From: Rhizomys pruinosus
Taxonomy: Eukaryota; Chordata; Mammalia; Rodentia; Spalacidae
Assembly (NCBI GenBank): GCA_009823505.1
Contig: VZQC01012293.1
Span: forward strand, 443,100-507,099
DNA: 64,000 nucleotides
Direction of reading: 5' to 3'
The notes under the pieces were generated by a model, which was not told where the DNA came from, ran no database searches, and was given only the letters and a program-made list of their open reading frames with translations. Positions within the stretch are counted from its first letter, which is position 1; each line of letters opens with the position of its first letter. This document shows, piece after piece, positions 1 through 11,050 of this stretch. A program made the translations under genes and the position numbers.

Positions 1-1204
1 AGATGAATGCACTTTCCTAAAGGAGGAGGAATGAATCTGGAAGAAATGTAGAGTGAGTGATCATTTTAGAGAAAATGCTAGACATTGGTCATATCAGATG
101 TTGTCAGCCATTCCAGAAGCCTCTGGAACTTTGCGATGTTTTGGAATGGGGCTTCCTACCAGGATGCACTATCAGGTGGCTTTGATGTGATGGGTGATGG
201 GGTTCAAGTTGCTTTGACACACTAGAATTTGTCCCTTGCCACCTGTCGTGGTCCCAGTGCAGACTGCAGCACTGCATTCAGCATACTCCTTATTTGGCCT
301 TGAGGATTCCTGCTGCCAGGTGTGCAGAAGGAAAGAAACGAGGAGCTGGTGTCTTAATGGGCTCCCAACCAGACACCACTTCTCTAAGGCCGGCTGGGCA
401 GTGTCGCTGGGTAGGTAAGTCACTGCTGTGGTTCTCTTAGTTTCAAAATGTGTGCATGTTCCATTTTTAAAGATGTAGTCTTGGTGTTTTGATTTCATAG
501 CTGTAAGCAGCAAAGTCTGATGTCAGGATGGATGTTACACAGAGACAAAGAGAAGCCAGGCGTTCATGATCATGTAGGAACCTCATACAGTTTTTAACCT
601 ACACCCAACCTTCTGCCCTCAGCTCAGCCTCCTCTAGGTAAGCAATGAAGAGAGATAAAAATAACTCACACTGAGAGTGTGGATGCTCATAATATAGAGA
701 GGGGGTGGATGCAGGGGGCACCTAGCCAGCTATTGCTCTCTCCTCTTGTTCTCAGAGGCAATGGGAGGGGACTTTGATGCTGATGATGTTGTCTGGATCC
801 TGCTGTGGAGCTCTTTGGTGCTCTTGGGCCTCATTTACCTAACTCTGACTTAGTCTTAACATGTGCTTCATGGGAAACACTTCTGGCTGCCTGTCTCACA
901 GGGTTGCTTCGAGAATCACATGAGACTATATCTATAATCTGGAACATTTCAGTAAGTATATGTGTGTATATGTCACACATAATACATATTTCTATGTGGA
1001 CGTGTGGTATATAGTAGTACCCCTCATCCATAGAAGGTATGTTCCTAAACCCTGGTGGACGCACAGAAACCACCACCTCTCCCTGTGCTTGTAAGCACTG
1101 TGGTTTCCCCTGTGCACTGCCGCACCACAGTGGAGTTCATGTGTTCTTTCTGATGCTATACTCCAATGTCACATTTATATCATTATTTTTGTGCTTTGGA
1201 GCTG
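1..1204. other. Unique sequence, no gene seen
   Basis: I see no recognisable repeat or gene. ORFs up to 113 codons occur on both strands but overlap each other in antisense and resemble nothing I know. A short TG/TA-rich patch lies near 955-1015. Confidence 0.5.
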
Positions 1205-1425
1205 TCCCAGTTACTTTCCATTGCTGTGATAAAACATCTGACCCAAACTAGCCTAGACAGGAAAGAATTTATTTCGGTTTACAACTCCCAGGTCACAATC
1301 TATTACTAATAAATCAGGGCCGGAACTTAGGGCAGGAACATGGAGGCAGGAACTGAAGCAGAGCCCATGGAGGGACACCACACTGCCTTGTTCCACCACT
1401 GGCCTGTGCTCAGCCTGCTTTCTTT
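1205..1425 (-). mobile_element. MaLR-like LTR fragment
   Basis: On the + strand it opens with GTTACTTTCCATTGCTGTGA and continues through a fixed order of motifs (TTTATTTCGGTTTAC, GGCAGGAACATGGAGGCAGG, GCCCATGGAGGG). Read on the minus strand this is the 3' half of a rodent LTR family seen again at 6.2, 10.1, 19.4, 29.6 and 31.5 kb. I assign the MaLR-like label from memory. The copy is truncated and diverged. Confidence 0.6.
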
Positions 1426-1429
1426 TTTC

Positions 1430-1580
1430 TTTTATCTATTTTTTTAAATTGAGTTTTTGTGTACTTCATACAATACATCTTAATCATTTTCAGACTACCT
1501 CCCCTTTCTGCACCCCCCCATGGCCTTCATACATATGCATTCTGTCATATGTGTTAAGGCTTATCGAATCAAGTTTGTAT
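1430..1580 (-). mobile_element. Possible antisense L1 3' end fragment
   Basis: A T-rich start followed by TGTGTACTTCATACAATACA and a C-rich stretch resembles the reverse complement of the rodent L1 3' terminus, compared with the sense copies near 13.25 and 41.65 kb. The match is short, so this is tentative. Confidence 0.35.
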
Positions 1581-2089
1581 GCCTTGGTGCAAGTTCATCA
1601 GCTGAAGCCTGGTCACCCTATCTACAGTCACTCCCTTAAAGAAAATCAGGACTAGTCTGGTACAGGATGTCAGTCTTGCCACCTGTTTTTGTAGATGGAC
1701 CTTTATTGGAATACAGCCAAATCCACTTGTTCTCAGTTGCTTTCCTGATTTGACAATAGACCTCCGGCAGATAGTACGTGACACTCAAAGAGGGAAATAT
1801 AGATTATCTGGGCCTTCAAAGACCAGGTTTGCCACTTCTAGTTGTGTGTTTCCAACTTAAGTGGGTTCCCACATACTTGATCTTTTTTTTTTTTCCCTCC
1901 TTGGGTGACATGTTAATGTCCTGAGATTTTCAAATATTTGGGGACAATTATCATGCAGTGATCCAAAAGTCTTCGTGTTACCTTTCTTGCTGCCATATAT
2001 ATATATTATTTTTTTTTTGGCTGCCTTATATTCTTTTTTCTACCTCCATTGCCAAAGTTAAATCCATGTTTATTGTCTGTCAACTGTTT
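1581..2089. other. No recognised feature; T-rich patches
   Basis: Two T runs (near 1883 and 2010) and a short TA run near 1997 are the only structure. It may be degraded L1, because it lies between two antisense L1-like pieces. Confidence 0.35.
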
Positions 2090-2345
2090 TTATGAAATTG
2101 GGTCCAGCAGGATTTGGTGTGTATATTCATGATTGTAATGTCTTCTTGATAATAATGACGTGACCTTCTCTAGCTCTTCTGCTTAGTTTTAATTTGAAGT
2201 CTATTTTGTTAGATATTAGGATTGCTGCACCTTTTTTTTTATTGTCCTTTGCTTGGAATATTTTTTTTTTCTATCCTTTCACCCTAAGGAAGTCCCTATC
2301 CTTGAAGGTGAGATGAATTTCTTGGAGACAACAAAAAGATGGATC
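2090..2345 (-). mobile_element. Antisense L1, start of ORF2 region
   Basis: The + strand reads as the complement of an L1 ORF2 5' region, including GAAGTCTATTTTGTTAGATA and AGGATTGCTGCACC. It is continuous with the L1 piece after the inserted B1, so the two were one element before the SINE arrived. Confidence 0.6.
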
Positions 2346-2505
2346 TTTTTTTTTTATTTTGGTCTTTTTGAGACAGGGTCTCCCTGTAGCCCCAGCTGGC
2401 CTGGAGCTCACTTTGTAAACCAAGCTGGTCTTGAACTCACAGAGATCTGCCTGCCTCTGGCTCCCAAGTGCTGGGATTAAAGGTGTGGACTACCACTCTT
2501 GGTGC
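2346..2505 (-). mobile_element. B1 SINE
   Basis: Complete B1 (7SL-derived) in reverse: T-rich tail, then GAGACAGGGTCTCCCTGTAG, TTGAACTCACAGAGATC and CTGGGATTAAAGGTGTG. It sits inside an antisense L1 whose reading continues on both sides. Confidence 0.92.
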
Positions 2506-3125
2506 AGATTTTGTTTCTTAATCCATTCAACTAGCCTGTGTCTTTTGATCCAGGAGTTCAGGCTATTGATATTTGAAGTTATTATTGAAAGGTGCATATT
2601 GGTTGTTGCCATTTTCATTTCTGTTTACATTCCTGGTTTAATTTTGTGTTTCCACAATTGATTTCACTTAGTTCCCTTGTGTTGTTTCTTGGGTACAGTT
2701 GCTACTTTCCTCAGTTCTTTGTATTGCTGTATTATTCTCTGAGGGGCTGGTTTGATGGACATGAATTCTTTCAGCCTATTCCTGTCATGGAATATTTTTC
2801 TTTCCCTTTCAATTATGATAATTTTGTTAGGTAGACTATTCTGGGTTGGCATCTATGATCATTTAAAACTTAAACTACTTTGGTCCAGGCTCTTCTAGCT
2901 TTCATAGTTAGCACTGAAGTCACCTGTAATTCCGATGGGTTTTCCTTTACATGTGACTTGTTGCATTTCTCTTGCAGCTTTCAGTATTCTCTTTGCTCTG
3001 TACATTAAATGTTTTTACTATGATTTCCTGTGGGGAGTTTCTGTTCTGGTCCTGTCATTTGATGTTCTATGTGTTCTTGTTGCTATATAGTATGTCTTTC
3101 CTTAATTTTTGGAAATTCTCTTCTC
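2506..3125 (-). mobile_element. Antisense L1, ORF1-ORF2 boundary region
   Basis: The minus-strand frame at 2664-2852 encodes an L1 ORF1 C-terminal domain; its core ERKIFHDRNRLKEFM matches the equivalent stretch of the sense L1 at 21.2 kb. Sequence toward 2506 belongs to the start of ORF2, and sequence toward 3125 to the middle of ORF1. Frames are broken, so it is a dead 5' portion of an L1. Confidence 0.75.
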
Positions 3126-3309
3126 AAGCAGTCTCAGAGGGACATGTCCAAGCCCAAGGAGAGGGGATGAACAGGGTGTGTGTCTTTGTATGTAATGAGC
3201 TCCCCTCCCTGTTTCTTTACTGTTCCTGGGTCCCAGGAGTTAGATTTTTCTTTCATTGCTTCTCTCAGTCTCAGTGTTCTGTGGGGTTGAAATTTGTTTC
3301 CCACTTTGC
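3126..3309. other. No recognised feature
   Basis: Between the antisense L1 and an LTR-like segment I see nothing recognisable. Confidence 0.4.
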
Positions 3310-4045
3310 TGTGATTTGAAATAGGTTCGTCCTCTATAAAGCTCATGTTGAGGCCTGGTCCCTGTGTGATGGGCTGGAAGGTGGTGGGGCCTTTCAGAAG
3401 CATTTAGCTGTGATGGCTTCACCTGCATGAATGAAAAAACATGCTTTTCTCTTGGGAATCAGAACGAGAAACAAAGCCCTAAGGACCAGTTTATGTTTAG
3501 ACAACATGGCTGATATGGGGTTTGGGCACGAACCAGGATGTCTAATGAGTCAGCACAAAATGACTTCTATAGAGTGTCTGGGGACCCCCAAAATGAAGTG
3601 ACACAACCTGTTCCATAACTAGTTTTGACAAAGAGGCACATTTATAGAGGTTTTCTCTAAATGTCCTTGAGACCAAAGCCACATGCTCTCTGGTCTGGAG
3701 CAGCCTGCCCAGCAGCCTGTGTGCCCTCACCTGGAGGAAATAAACCATGGCTCATTTTCCAGGGGCTCCATGAATCTTCTCTAATCTCTTGGCTCTGCTC
3801 CCGACCCTTCGTTCCTGCACCCCCTCTCAGGCCTCCGCAATGAATGAACTGTTCTAGGAGTATGGCTTCTTTTCCCTCTGCTCTATGCTGTACCTGACCC
3901 CCTCTCCCCCTGCCAGTCCGAGCAGAGCGGCCTGTGGCCTTCATCATAATCCAAGCACACTGATGCCACGCAGCTGGCCCTCCCAAATAGCGGGCCCAAA
4001 TAAAACGCTTTCTAAATTACCTAGTCTCAAGTGTCCAGTTGCAGG
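3310..4045 (+). mobile_element. Possible old MaLR-type LTR, interrupted
   Basis: The left part (TGATTTGAAATAGGTTCGTC, then CTCATGTTGAGGCCTGGTCC) resembles an LTR 5' region. The right part (CCCAAATAAAACGCTTTCTA, then AATTACCTAGTCTCAAG) resembles the 3' end with its poly(A) signal. About 350 bp between them do not fit and may be a second insertion. The label is from memory and the copy is highly diverged. Confidence 0.4.
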
Positions 4046-4289
4046 GACAGAAAATGGGCTGAAATACACCTGCCTGCATAGGTCCCTGCAGGATAGCAGG
4101 ATAGCACGCCTAGAGTCCTTCACAGTGGCGGAAGGCTGAAGACCTGACTTGACAGAAGGCTCAGGCTGCCAGCCTCCCTGGGGTAGGGCCCAGCCTTCTC
4201 AGCAGTCTGCTGAAGGCCATGTAAGGTAAAGCTGGGTACGGGGTGTGTGTGTGTGGGGGGCTCCTGGCCTCAGGGAAGGCTCATTCCCA
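4046..4289. other. No recognised feature
   Basis: Unique-looking sequence with a short TG run near 4242. Confidence 0.4.
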
Positions 4290-4690
4290 CCCCCAGGCTA
4301 CTTTCGGTGTGCAAATAGCTCAGAGAAGGATCATTTTAAATGCCTTTAAAGACCGATTTGTAAATAATCTAAGACTGAAGACAGAACAATTTAAATATTT
4401 ATTTGAAGATTATGTCTCTAAGGAGAGATTGTTGAAAAGCAGCGAGTGCTTCACCATCTTGCCTCGCCCTCTTGTGCTGGAGGGCATATTATTTTTACGG
4501 CTGTGTTTGACAGCTAGAACAAGCCTCGGTAGATTTAGCGGTTGTTTGTAGTGGCATTTATGTGTTTGAATGAGCTGGGCGAACAAGAGAGAGGAGGTGC
4601 CAGTGGTTAATGAACTCTGAGGACCTCTCCACTCACACTTCCATGCTGGAGAAATGCTGCTAAAAGAACCATTCATAGGTTTTTCTTAAA
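4290..4690. promoter_or_regulatory. Candidate conserved non-coding block
   Basis: A repeat-free stretch of balanced complexity with AT-rich cores (CATTTTAAATGCCTTTAAAG, AATTTAAATATTTATTTG) and a GC-richer right half. A 102-codon + frame spans 4243-4551 but resembles no family I know, and a 4410-4676 minus frame overlaps it. Regulatory function is inference only; alignment to other mammals decides it. Confidence 0.25.
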
Positions 4691-5449
4691 AAGAATAGCC
4701 ACATCACATCCTCCCCTGAGCACAGCTGGCACACGGAGAAAGCAGAAAATCTACACTGTTCTGTTCAGGCTTCGGATCTCCAGAGGGAGATTTACTCTGA
4801 GCCGAGGCCAATCTGGCCTTCACTGTCTCCATCAGAGAAGCAGCAGCCCAGCTGTTCTCAGGGGCTAATGTCAATCACGTGTTCACCACGTGACTGCCTG
4901 TGTACCTGCCCTCCACTTCCACCTTCATAAATGCAGGCCCCCTGCCCTCCCGGGTGTGAGTCCCTGCTTGTCCTCAGTTTTGCTTTCTGTGGTTTCAGTC
5001 ACTGTACCTTATCACAGTACAGAATTACTAAATGGCAAATTCTAGAAATAAGTAATTCATGAGTTCTAAGTTTTGAATAACGTTCTCTACAGTATCGTTC
5101 TATTTCATTATGAGCTTTGTAGCTAATTTATTTTTTTATTTGTTTACTTGTTCGTTTGGGAATGACAAGTATGTGCCATTGTGCCGGGCCTTGTTGCTGA
5201 TTTCGTATTGTGCCCAATTCAAAATTTGACTTGACTGTAGGATAGAGTATGTGTAGGATTTGGTATTGTCTGGCTTGAGGCACCCACTGGGGGAGGGAGG
5301 GCTACTGTATATTAAAAATGAAGTTTTTCTTTAATGAGGAGATCTAGAGTATAGAGTTGGAGGGGAAACAACTCCAAAATTCTTGGTCAATCCATGAGTC
5401 AGTTTTGTCTTCCTACTAGCCTTTCCTTTCCTGGGACATTCACCAAAAG
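4691..5449. other. Mostly unique sequence; short old B1-like remnant
   Basis: No gene seen. About 5152-5192 (GTATGTGCCATTGTGCCGGG) reads like the 5' end of an old B1 in reverse, too short to call firmly. Confidence 0.35.
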
Positions 5450-5580
5450 ATAATCTGGACTGGGCCTGGCACCCGGATTCACATTCTATTTCTCCCAGGG
5501 ACTGCCCAAGATTCTTGGGGAAGTCCCTTGCATCTCTGGGCCTCACTTTTGAAATGGAGAAGTTGTAGTAAGCTAGGGTT
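5450..5580 (+). mobile_element. MIR SINE fragment
   Basis: GCATCTCTGGGCCTCACTTT followed by GAAATGGAGAAG matches the diagnostic middle of the ancient mammalian MIR family in sense orientation. Upstream sequence to about 5450 is compatible with the MIR tRNA-related part. Confidence 0.6.
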
Positions 5581-6189
5581 CTGCTAACATGAATGATCTT
5601 AGGATTTATGTATAAAGTCTAATTCTGTAGGTCTTGGGTGAGGCTGCAGAGTCTCACCCAAGCAGCACTAGGGAGACAAAGCAGCACTAGGGAGACACAG
5701 GATTATAGCATACTGTGGTATCTTTTGGCTATGACATTCTTAATACTGATATTTTTTGAATACCCTTCTATTTCTCCTCAATGGATACTTCTGGGGAAAC
5801 CTTAAGAAGAGCTTTGATATCATTAGATTATTCAAGCGAGGAAAAAGCAATGTGTAAGAGAAAGGCCATTTTTGCCCTGGTTAGGGGCAGGTAGGCAACC
5901 CCCCTCTCCCTTTCTACATGTCTCAATGACAAATCTAAGTTTGATTCCACGAAAGTTCACCCTGGGGAAGCAATGCATTTATTGGGGTTCCTTACAGAGT
6001 ATGGGCGAGGGCAGAAGTGGGAGTGACCTTAAAGCAGCCACACTGCAAAGTCTGCACCCAGCATGGGGGATGGCTTCCCCAGGCTGCACAGATGGAGTCC
6101 TCCCCCTTTAGTCTTCCCCAGACAATACAGCCTAGTCCCTCCTCAGGCCACATGCAATTAGGGCAGAACTGCATGTAAATGACTGGGAA
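5581..6189. other. No gene; short tandem duplication near 5660
   Basis: Around 5658-5697 a unit of about 19 bp containing GCAGCACTAGGGAGACA occurs twice in tandem. The rest is unrecognised. Confidence 0.45.
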
Positions 6190-6510
6190 AGGGTGTATTT
6201 GGCGTACATGTTACAGTCTATCATTGACAGAAGCTAGGCAGGAACTCAAGGCAGGAGTTTGAGGCAGAAACCAATGGAGGATAGCTGATTTCTGGCTTGC
6301 TTGGCTGCCTTTCTTATACAGCCCAGGCCTACCAGCCTAGGGACGGCACTGCTCACAGCAGGCTGAGCCCACTACATTATTAACATTGAGACAATGCCCC
6401 AGAACATGGCCACAGGCCAGTCCAGTGGAGGAAATTCCTCAACTGAGGTTCCCTCTTCCCAGCTGACTCTAATTTTTGCCAAGTTGATAAAAGCTAACCA
6501 GCACAGTGAC
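6190..6510 (-). mobile_element. MaLR-like LTR, 5' part and middle
   Basis: Reversed, it begins TGTGCTGGTTAGCTTTTATC, the same start as the element at 29638, and shares the GGAACCTCAGTTGAGGAA and GGACTGGCCTGTGGCC blocks. Its two ends therefore define the 5' half of the LTR family in this window. Confidence 0.65.
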
Positions 6511-7170
6511 TGCTTAAATGCCACCCTCTAGTACTTGTACTGTCCTAAGTTAAATACAGCAACGTTTCCAGCTTCCCTCCTCTCCGTGTGGATTCCCAAT
6601 GTCGTGTATAACTTTCTACTTGGCTCGCCCTCCTACGCAGTGCACTGCACCTCTCTGCATCCTTCCATATTGTGTCCCTAAGCACATCCTCCTAAGCATC
6701 TTCCCAACTGTGGTCTGTTCATCCTTCCTCTGCTGCAGAGATTTCTGCTCCCTGGGTTCTGGAGTCCCCTGCCTCCCACCATCCCCTCATGTGCTTCCAG
6801 GCACTGCTGACTAAAGGGTCTGACTCCCACAGCAAAGAGTTCTTCTGTGGTCTGTGCAGCCAGGCTCCAGGCAGCCAGGGCCAGCCAGCATCTCCCAGAC
6901 ATACCTTGCATTTCCCAAATCCATGCTGCTCCCTCCTCACAGGATCTTTTTTTCTTCTACCTAGCTTCAAGTCTTGGTTTAATGCCAGCTCCCACCTAAA
7001 GTCTCTCCTAATCCTCCTATGTGGAACTAATCTCTCCTTCCCTGTGTGCTCCTGGGCCTCTTTGTTTAGCTCTTTCCCCTCCCAGGGCAGCTATGTCGCT
7101 TGTCATCCCCAAATAGCAAGTTCTTTGGATGTGGTGCTTGTTCCTATTTACAGCTCCTGTCTAACAGCTG
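6511..7170 (+). mobile_element. Possible L2 relic in unique sequence
   Basis: From about 6950 to 7170 the pyrimidine-rich text (TCCCACCTAAAGTCTCTCCT, CTTTCCCCTCCCAGGGCAGC) has the character of an L2 3' region. The part before 6950 shows nothing firm. Overlapping ORFs up to 148 codons are not recognisable proteins. Confidence 0.3.
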
Positions 7171-7377
7171 GTACTCAGTGGGAACTGGGTGGAAGCCCCG
7201 TTCCGATCCTTGGTTGGTACATATCACATTTGTGATTTAATGCAGTGCTTTCGTTTGCCTCTATGTATTTAAATCTATTTAGATAATGTTTTGTCAGTCA
7301 TTTACATTTGGAAATCTTGGAAATAGTGCATTTCCCTTTTTGCCATCTCCTAGATATTGTCCTAGGGTCTTGGACAA

Positions 7378-7445
7378 AGGAATTTTGCCAGCTGGTAAGG
7401 AGCCAAGCCAGAGTCTGATCTTAGGTCTATGATTCCAAACCTGTG
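7378..7445 (-). mobile_element. Possible MIR fragment
   Basis: CCAGCTGGTAAGGAGCCAAG followed by TCTATGATTCCAAACC resembles the reversed 5' third of MIR. Short and diverged. Confidence 0.35.
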
Positions 7446-7508
7446 GCATAAGAAACAAGGTTCTTGCCCTTCACCTCAGAGGAGAATGAAGCATCGAATG
7501 AAAAAAAG

Positions 7509-7679
7509 ATGTTTGACTCAGCCGGGCGTGGTGCTGCACGCCTTTAATCTCAACACTTGGGAGGCAGAGGCAGGGGGATCTCTGTGAGTTCAAAGGCAGC
7601 CTGGTCTACATAGTGAGTTCCAGGACAGCTGGGGCCACAGGAACACCCCATCTCGAATAGAACAAAAAAAATGTTTGAC
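7509..7679 (+). mobile_element. B1 SINE with target-site duplication
   Basis: The B1 body (7520-7670) starts GCCGGGCGTGGTGCTGCACG and ends in an A-rich tail. ATGTTTGAC flanks it at 7509-7517 and 7671-7679, so the insertion boundaries are clear. Stand-alone B1 with no B2 head. Confidence 0.93.
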
Positions 7680-8462
7680 ACATCCAGAGAAAAGATGAAA
7701 ACTGTGCCTCTTGGTTTCTAATAGTCTTGAGATGGTCTCTAATAAGGTAGCTCTTCTTCATTTATCTTGGAGCTTTCTATGGTGACATGTATGTTTCTTA
7801 CTGAAGACTGTCCATCTCACTCCCTTACCATATACCTGAGTGGACCCACCCTCTCTTCCAAGCACACACAGCCTCCTGATTCCGAGGATCTCAACAATTG
7901 AAAAACAGCTTGACGGAGCCATTTTTCAATTGTTGAAAACAATTAAACAACAGAGCCAGAGGATGTCCTCCGTGGCCTGCCAGGCTGTGGACTTTGCTAT
8001 CTCTGTAGTCACAGGCAATGAGCAGCTCTGCCTCAGGTCTCACTAGGCTGCAGCTTCTGGCAGTTCCTTCCCAGGTCACCCTGGTCTGCAAGTTGGGTAA
8101 CTTCTGGGACACGATGTAAAGTGAGGGTGGCAGAGCAGCCTCTTTGCAAATTCTCTTAGTTTTAAATAACCTACTGTTATTTTCTAGGTCTGAAGCCTGT
8201 GTCTTTCCCCCCCAAGTCTCTTCCTTTCTCCCTGTCTTCATTTTTCTTCACCTCACCCCTTCTCTCTAATTTCTTTAAAGGCAAAAATAATCTCTCAGAC
8301 AACCTCAGGCCAAAAAGATTCTTGCATTCTCAGGAATCTTCCTCTGCCCCCCTCTCCTCCCCCTCAAGCCCTGCAGGCTGGCTGGCTCCAGGACACCACA
8401 TCACCTCACCCCACACCATCCCAGGGAGTCAGAAGAAGACCAGGTTGGACTGGATTTGGGAG
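7680..8462. other. Unique sequence containing a perfect hairpin
   Basis: No gene recognised. A 15-bp perfect inverted repeat lies at 7891-7905 and 7922-7936. Pyrimidine-rich tracts occupy 8200-8270 and 8338-8370. Confidence 0.5.
7891..7936. repeat. Inverted repeat, 15-bp stem, 16-nt loop
   Basis: TCAACAATTGAAAAA at 7891-7905 is the exact reverse complement of 7922-7936. The loop is 7906-7921. The stem is shorter than a typical microRNA precursor, and I know no element it belongs to. Confidence 0.9.
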
Positions 8463-8810
8463 CCTAATTACCACTAGAAAATTAAAGAAAGGTAATAATT
8501 GCTTTTAAACACTTAACAAAAGCAGATCTCACCTGGCAGGTTGTAAATTTGTAGTGAGGAGTGATTATAAGGCCCACTTGTTCTGCTCTCTTTGTGTTTG
8601 ATTTGCAAACCAGAAAGCACACGCCCCCATATGCATAATTGGATCCTCAGGGTCTCCGCCTCAATGTGGCCGTGCAGTAGAAGTTTATTTATCCAGTGCT
8701 CATTCAAAGAGAAGCTGAATGGAACAAGAAAACTCCCACTTTGCCATAGGATTAGATACCGTGGAGTATTCCTCCCCCGGACTCTTTCAAAGAATTTTTT
8801 TTTAAGTTTC
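8463..8810. promoter_or_regulatory. Candidate conserved non-coding block
   Basis: Repeat-free AT-rich sequence with clustered factor-like motifs: TAATTACC and AATTAAAG near 8465, a CACCTGGCAGGTT double E-box-like site at about 8530, GATTATAAGG at 8562 and CATATGCATAATTGGATCC at 8628. Enhancer function is inference from motif density alone. Confidence 0.3.
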
Positions 8811-10119
8811 TAAATCTGCTTGGGAAGAAAAAGTAAATTGCCAGAAGTGAGATTAGTGGGGAATATTGTTCTTAGGACAATGGTGTCTTTATGGGTTGGC
8901 TGGTATGAGCTCCCTGCTTCAAAAAAATACAAGGGCTGGAGGTGTGGGGGCTCTTAATTGCCTACAATGATCAACTGGCAGGGAAAAAAAAAAGAAGAAG
9001 AAGAAAGAAAGAAATCTCATTCAGCTCTGATCTGGCCTGGATCAAGTCCACTTGCTAATCAGAGTTTAATGAGGATGCCACTGGCCCTGTTGTACTTGCT
9101 GATGCTCCCACTAAGGTCCCTGGCCTTCTGTTTGTGCAGGGAGCCCTTGAGTCCTGCCACCCCACGAAGCAGGTTGCAGACTGAGATGGAAAAGTCCCTG
9201 CTTGGAGAAGTTAATTAAGTTTAGGTCCTGGGCATTCCAAGTCACCGGAACCGAGGGTGGGAAGCCTCACCCAGTGCACTGGCACAAAGGAGACCCAATA
9301 GGGCTCCGAATGACCATCCCTTGTGGTGATAGCTGGGTCTCTGTGTGTCCCACTGCCAGCACTTAACCCTGGGAACTGTGTCCCCTCCCCTCCACTGCAC
9401 AGAATGAATAGGCCTGCAAGGACTGAGAGCTGGGCACAGGCTTGGGGAGGGGGCGGGTGAGAGGCTTCTGGAAGCATATAGTCCAACCCCTGATGTGTCA
9501 GGAGCCCAGAGCCCAGACGCCAAACACTGGAAGGAAATTGGATGGTTCTGATGAGAGATGCATCTGTTTTTAAGTGGTTTATAAAGGTGCATATCATGGG
9601 CAATAAGTGGTCCGTCAGCTGAGCTAGCTACTCTAACAAAATGTACTCCATGATATCCATGAGTGGGAATTAAAGCAGCAGTGGAAGCTTGTGGCGTGCC
9701 TTGGGGCTCAGAGAGCTCAGTGGGAAACAGACCCTTCTCCACCAAGCGTGTTCACTGCCAGCAAAGGACAAGGTAGGAAGGCCATGGGAGAGGGTGAAGG
9801 CTGACAGGCTGGGTTTGAGTGCTAGGCCAGGCTGACTTCTGAAGTTCAGTGTCCCTTCTCACAAATATGGTGTGAGGACTGGGATTGGTGTGGACCTTGT
9901 TTTGAGCCTCATCCTCAAAGTCCCATGGGAAGTGAGCCAGTTTCTCCTTTAGATGGGTGATTCTCAGGTTGGTGATGGTAAAACTATCCTGAAGAACTGC
10001 TGAGGGCATGTACCCCTGGGTCCACTTGCAAGACGGACTCCGTGGGTCTGACAGTCTCCCTTGCTAACCCTCTCCCATGTGATGCTGACTTCTTTGGACA
10101 CTGCTTCAGATGACAGTTA
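8811..10119. other. No gene seen; purine tract
   Basis: A purine tract (A run, then GAA and GAAA repeats) lies at about 8983-9014. ORFs on the minus strand up to 167 codons (9242-9745) overlap each other in different frames and resemble nothing known; I treat them as chance. Confidence 0.45.
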
Positions 10120-10470
10120 GGCAGGCGTAGGCTCCAAGTACTTGGACATTTTGTCCCCAGTTGGTGGCGCTGTTTTGGGAGACTTTAGGAGGTGTGGCCA
10201 TGCTGGAGGAAGCCTGTCACTGGGGGCGGGCTTAGAGAGTTCTTAAACTAAGCCTAGTCAGATCTCCAGTCCCTCTTGTTTCTTGTGCCTACTTGAAGAA
10301 GCGAGTGCTCCACTTTCTACTCTGGCCGTTCCTTGCCCCCTTGCCTCCCAGCCATGATAGGCTCTGACCATCCCTCTCTGGAACAGTAAGCTCAAACAAA
10401 GTCTTCCTTCTATAAATTCCGTTGGTCATGGTGTTTTATGCCAGCAGCAGGAAGGTAACTAATACTATGG
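10120..10470 (+). mobile_element. MaLR-like LTR
   Basis: Ordered blocks are GGCTCCAAGTACTTGGACAT, GGAGGTGTGGCCATGCTGG, CAGCCATGATAGGCTCTGAC and a 3' end GGTCATGGTGTTTTATGCC. The same order occurs at 19360-19735. The 3' half equals the reverse of the 1205 copy. Confidence 0.7.
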
Positions 10471-10902
10471 TGCCCTAGAAAGTGCTAACCTTTACATATT
10501 TTTCTTTCCACTCAAGCCACTTGCATTTCTAGTATTATAAGTAGAATCTATTCTGTTGGACCTGGGAGTTTTCTTTTGAACAATCTCTTACTAACATTTA
10601 TCAAACATTGTTAGTGTCCCAACTACTGCATGAAACTAATTACTGATATTATTTCACTTAATCCTATTTATTCTATTTTTTATATTTGTGTGAAAGAATT
10701 TAACAATTGTTGATAAAAAAAAACATTAAAAGGTAGGATCAACAGACTAATTTCTTCCACAAAGATTTTCAAGGTTGGTGAGTAAGTTTCACCTCTGAGT
10801 ATTTTAGGAAAGTACATATAATAGAGGGACTCAGATGCCTTTCAACATTTAGTGCAAGCAAGAAATGACTCCACTGCATTTTTAAATTATTTAAAAATTT
10901 TA
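10471..10902. other. No recognised feature
   Basis: AT-rich unique sequence with an A run near 10717; nothing recognised. Confidence 0.4.
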
Positions 10903-11050
10903 GTCAGGCATGGTGGCACATGCCTTTAATCTAGTTGGGAGGCAGAGGCAGGTAGATCTTTGGTGAGTTCAAGGCCAGCCTGGTCTACAGAATGAGTTCC
11001 AGGACAGCTGGGGCTACAGGGAGACCCTGTCTCAAAAAGACCAAAAAAAA
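10903..11050 (+). mobile_element. B1 SINE
   Basis: B1 body from GTCAGGCATGGTGGCACATG to CCCTGTCTCAAAAAGACC and an A-rich end. A few bases are missing after CTTTAATCTAG relative to the other copies. Target-site duplication is not clear. Confidence 0.92.

Noticed and set aside
4243..4551. 102-codon + frame as a real small protein gene
   Set aside because: No recognisable motif, overlapping minus-strand frame of similar size, and it starts in a TG-repeat. Kept only as part of a possible conserved block.
9242..9745. 167-codon minus-strand frame as a gene
   Set aside because: Overlapped by another frame (9211-9603) on the same strand, composition like random reading of GC-balanced DNA, and no family resemblance.
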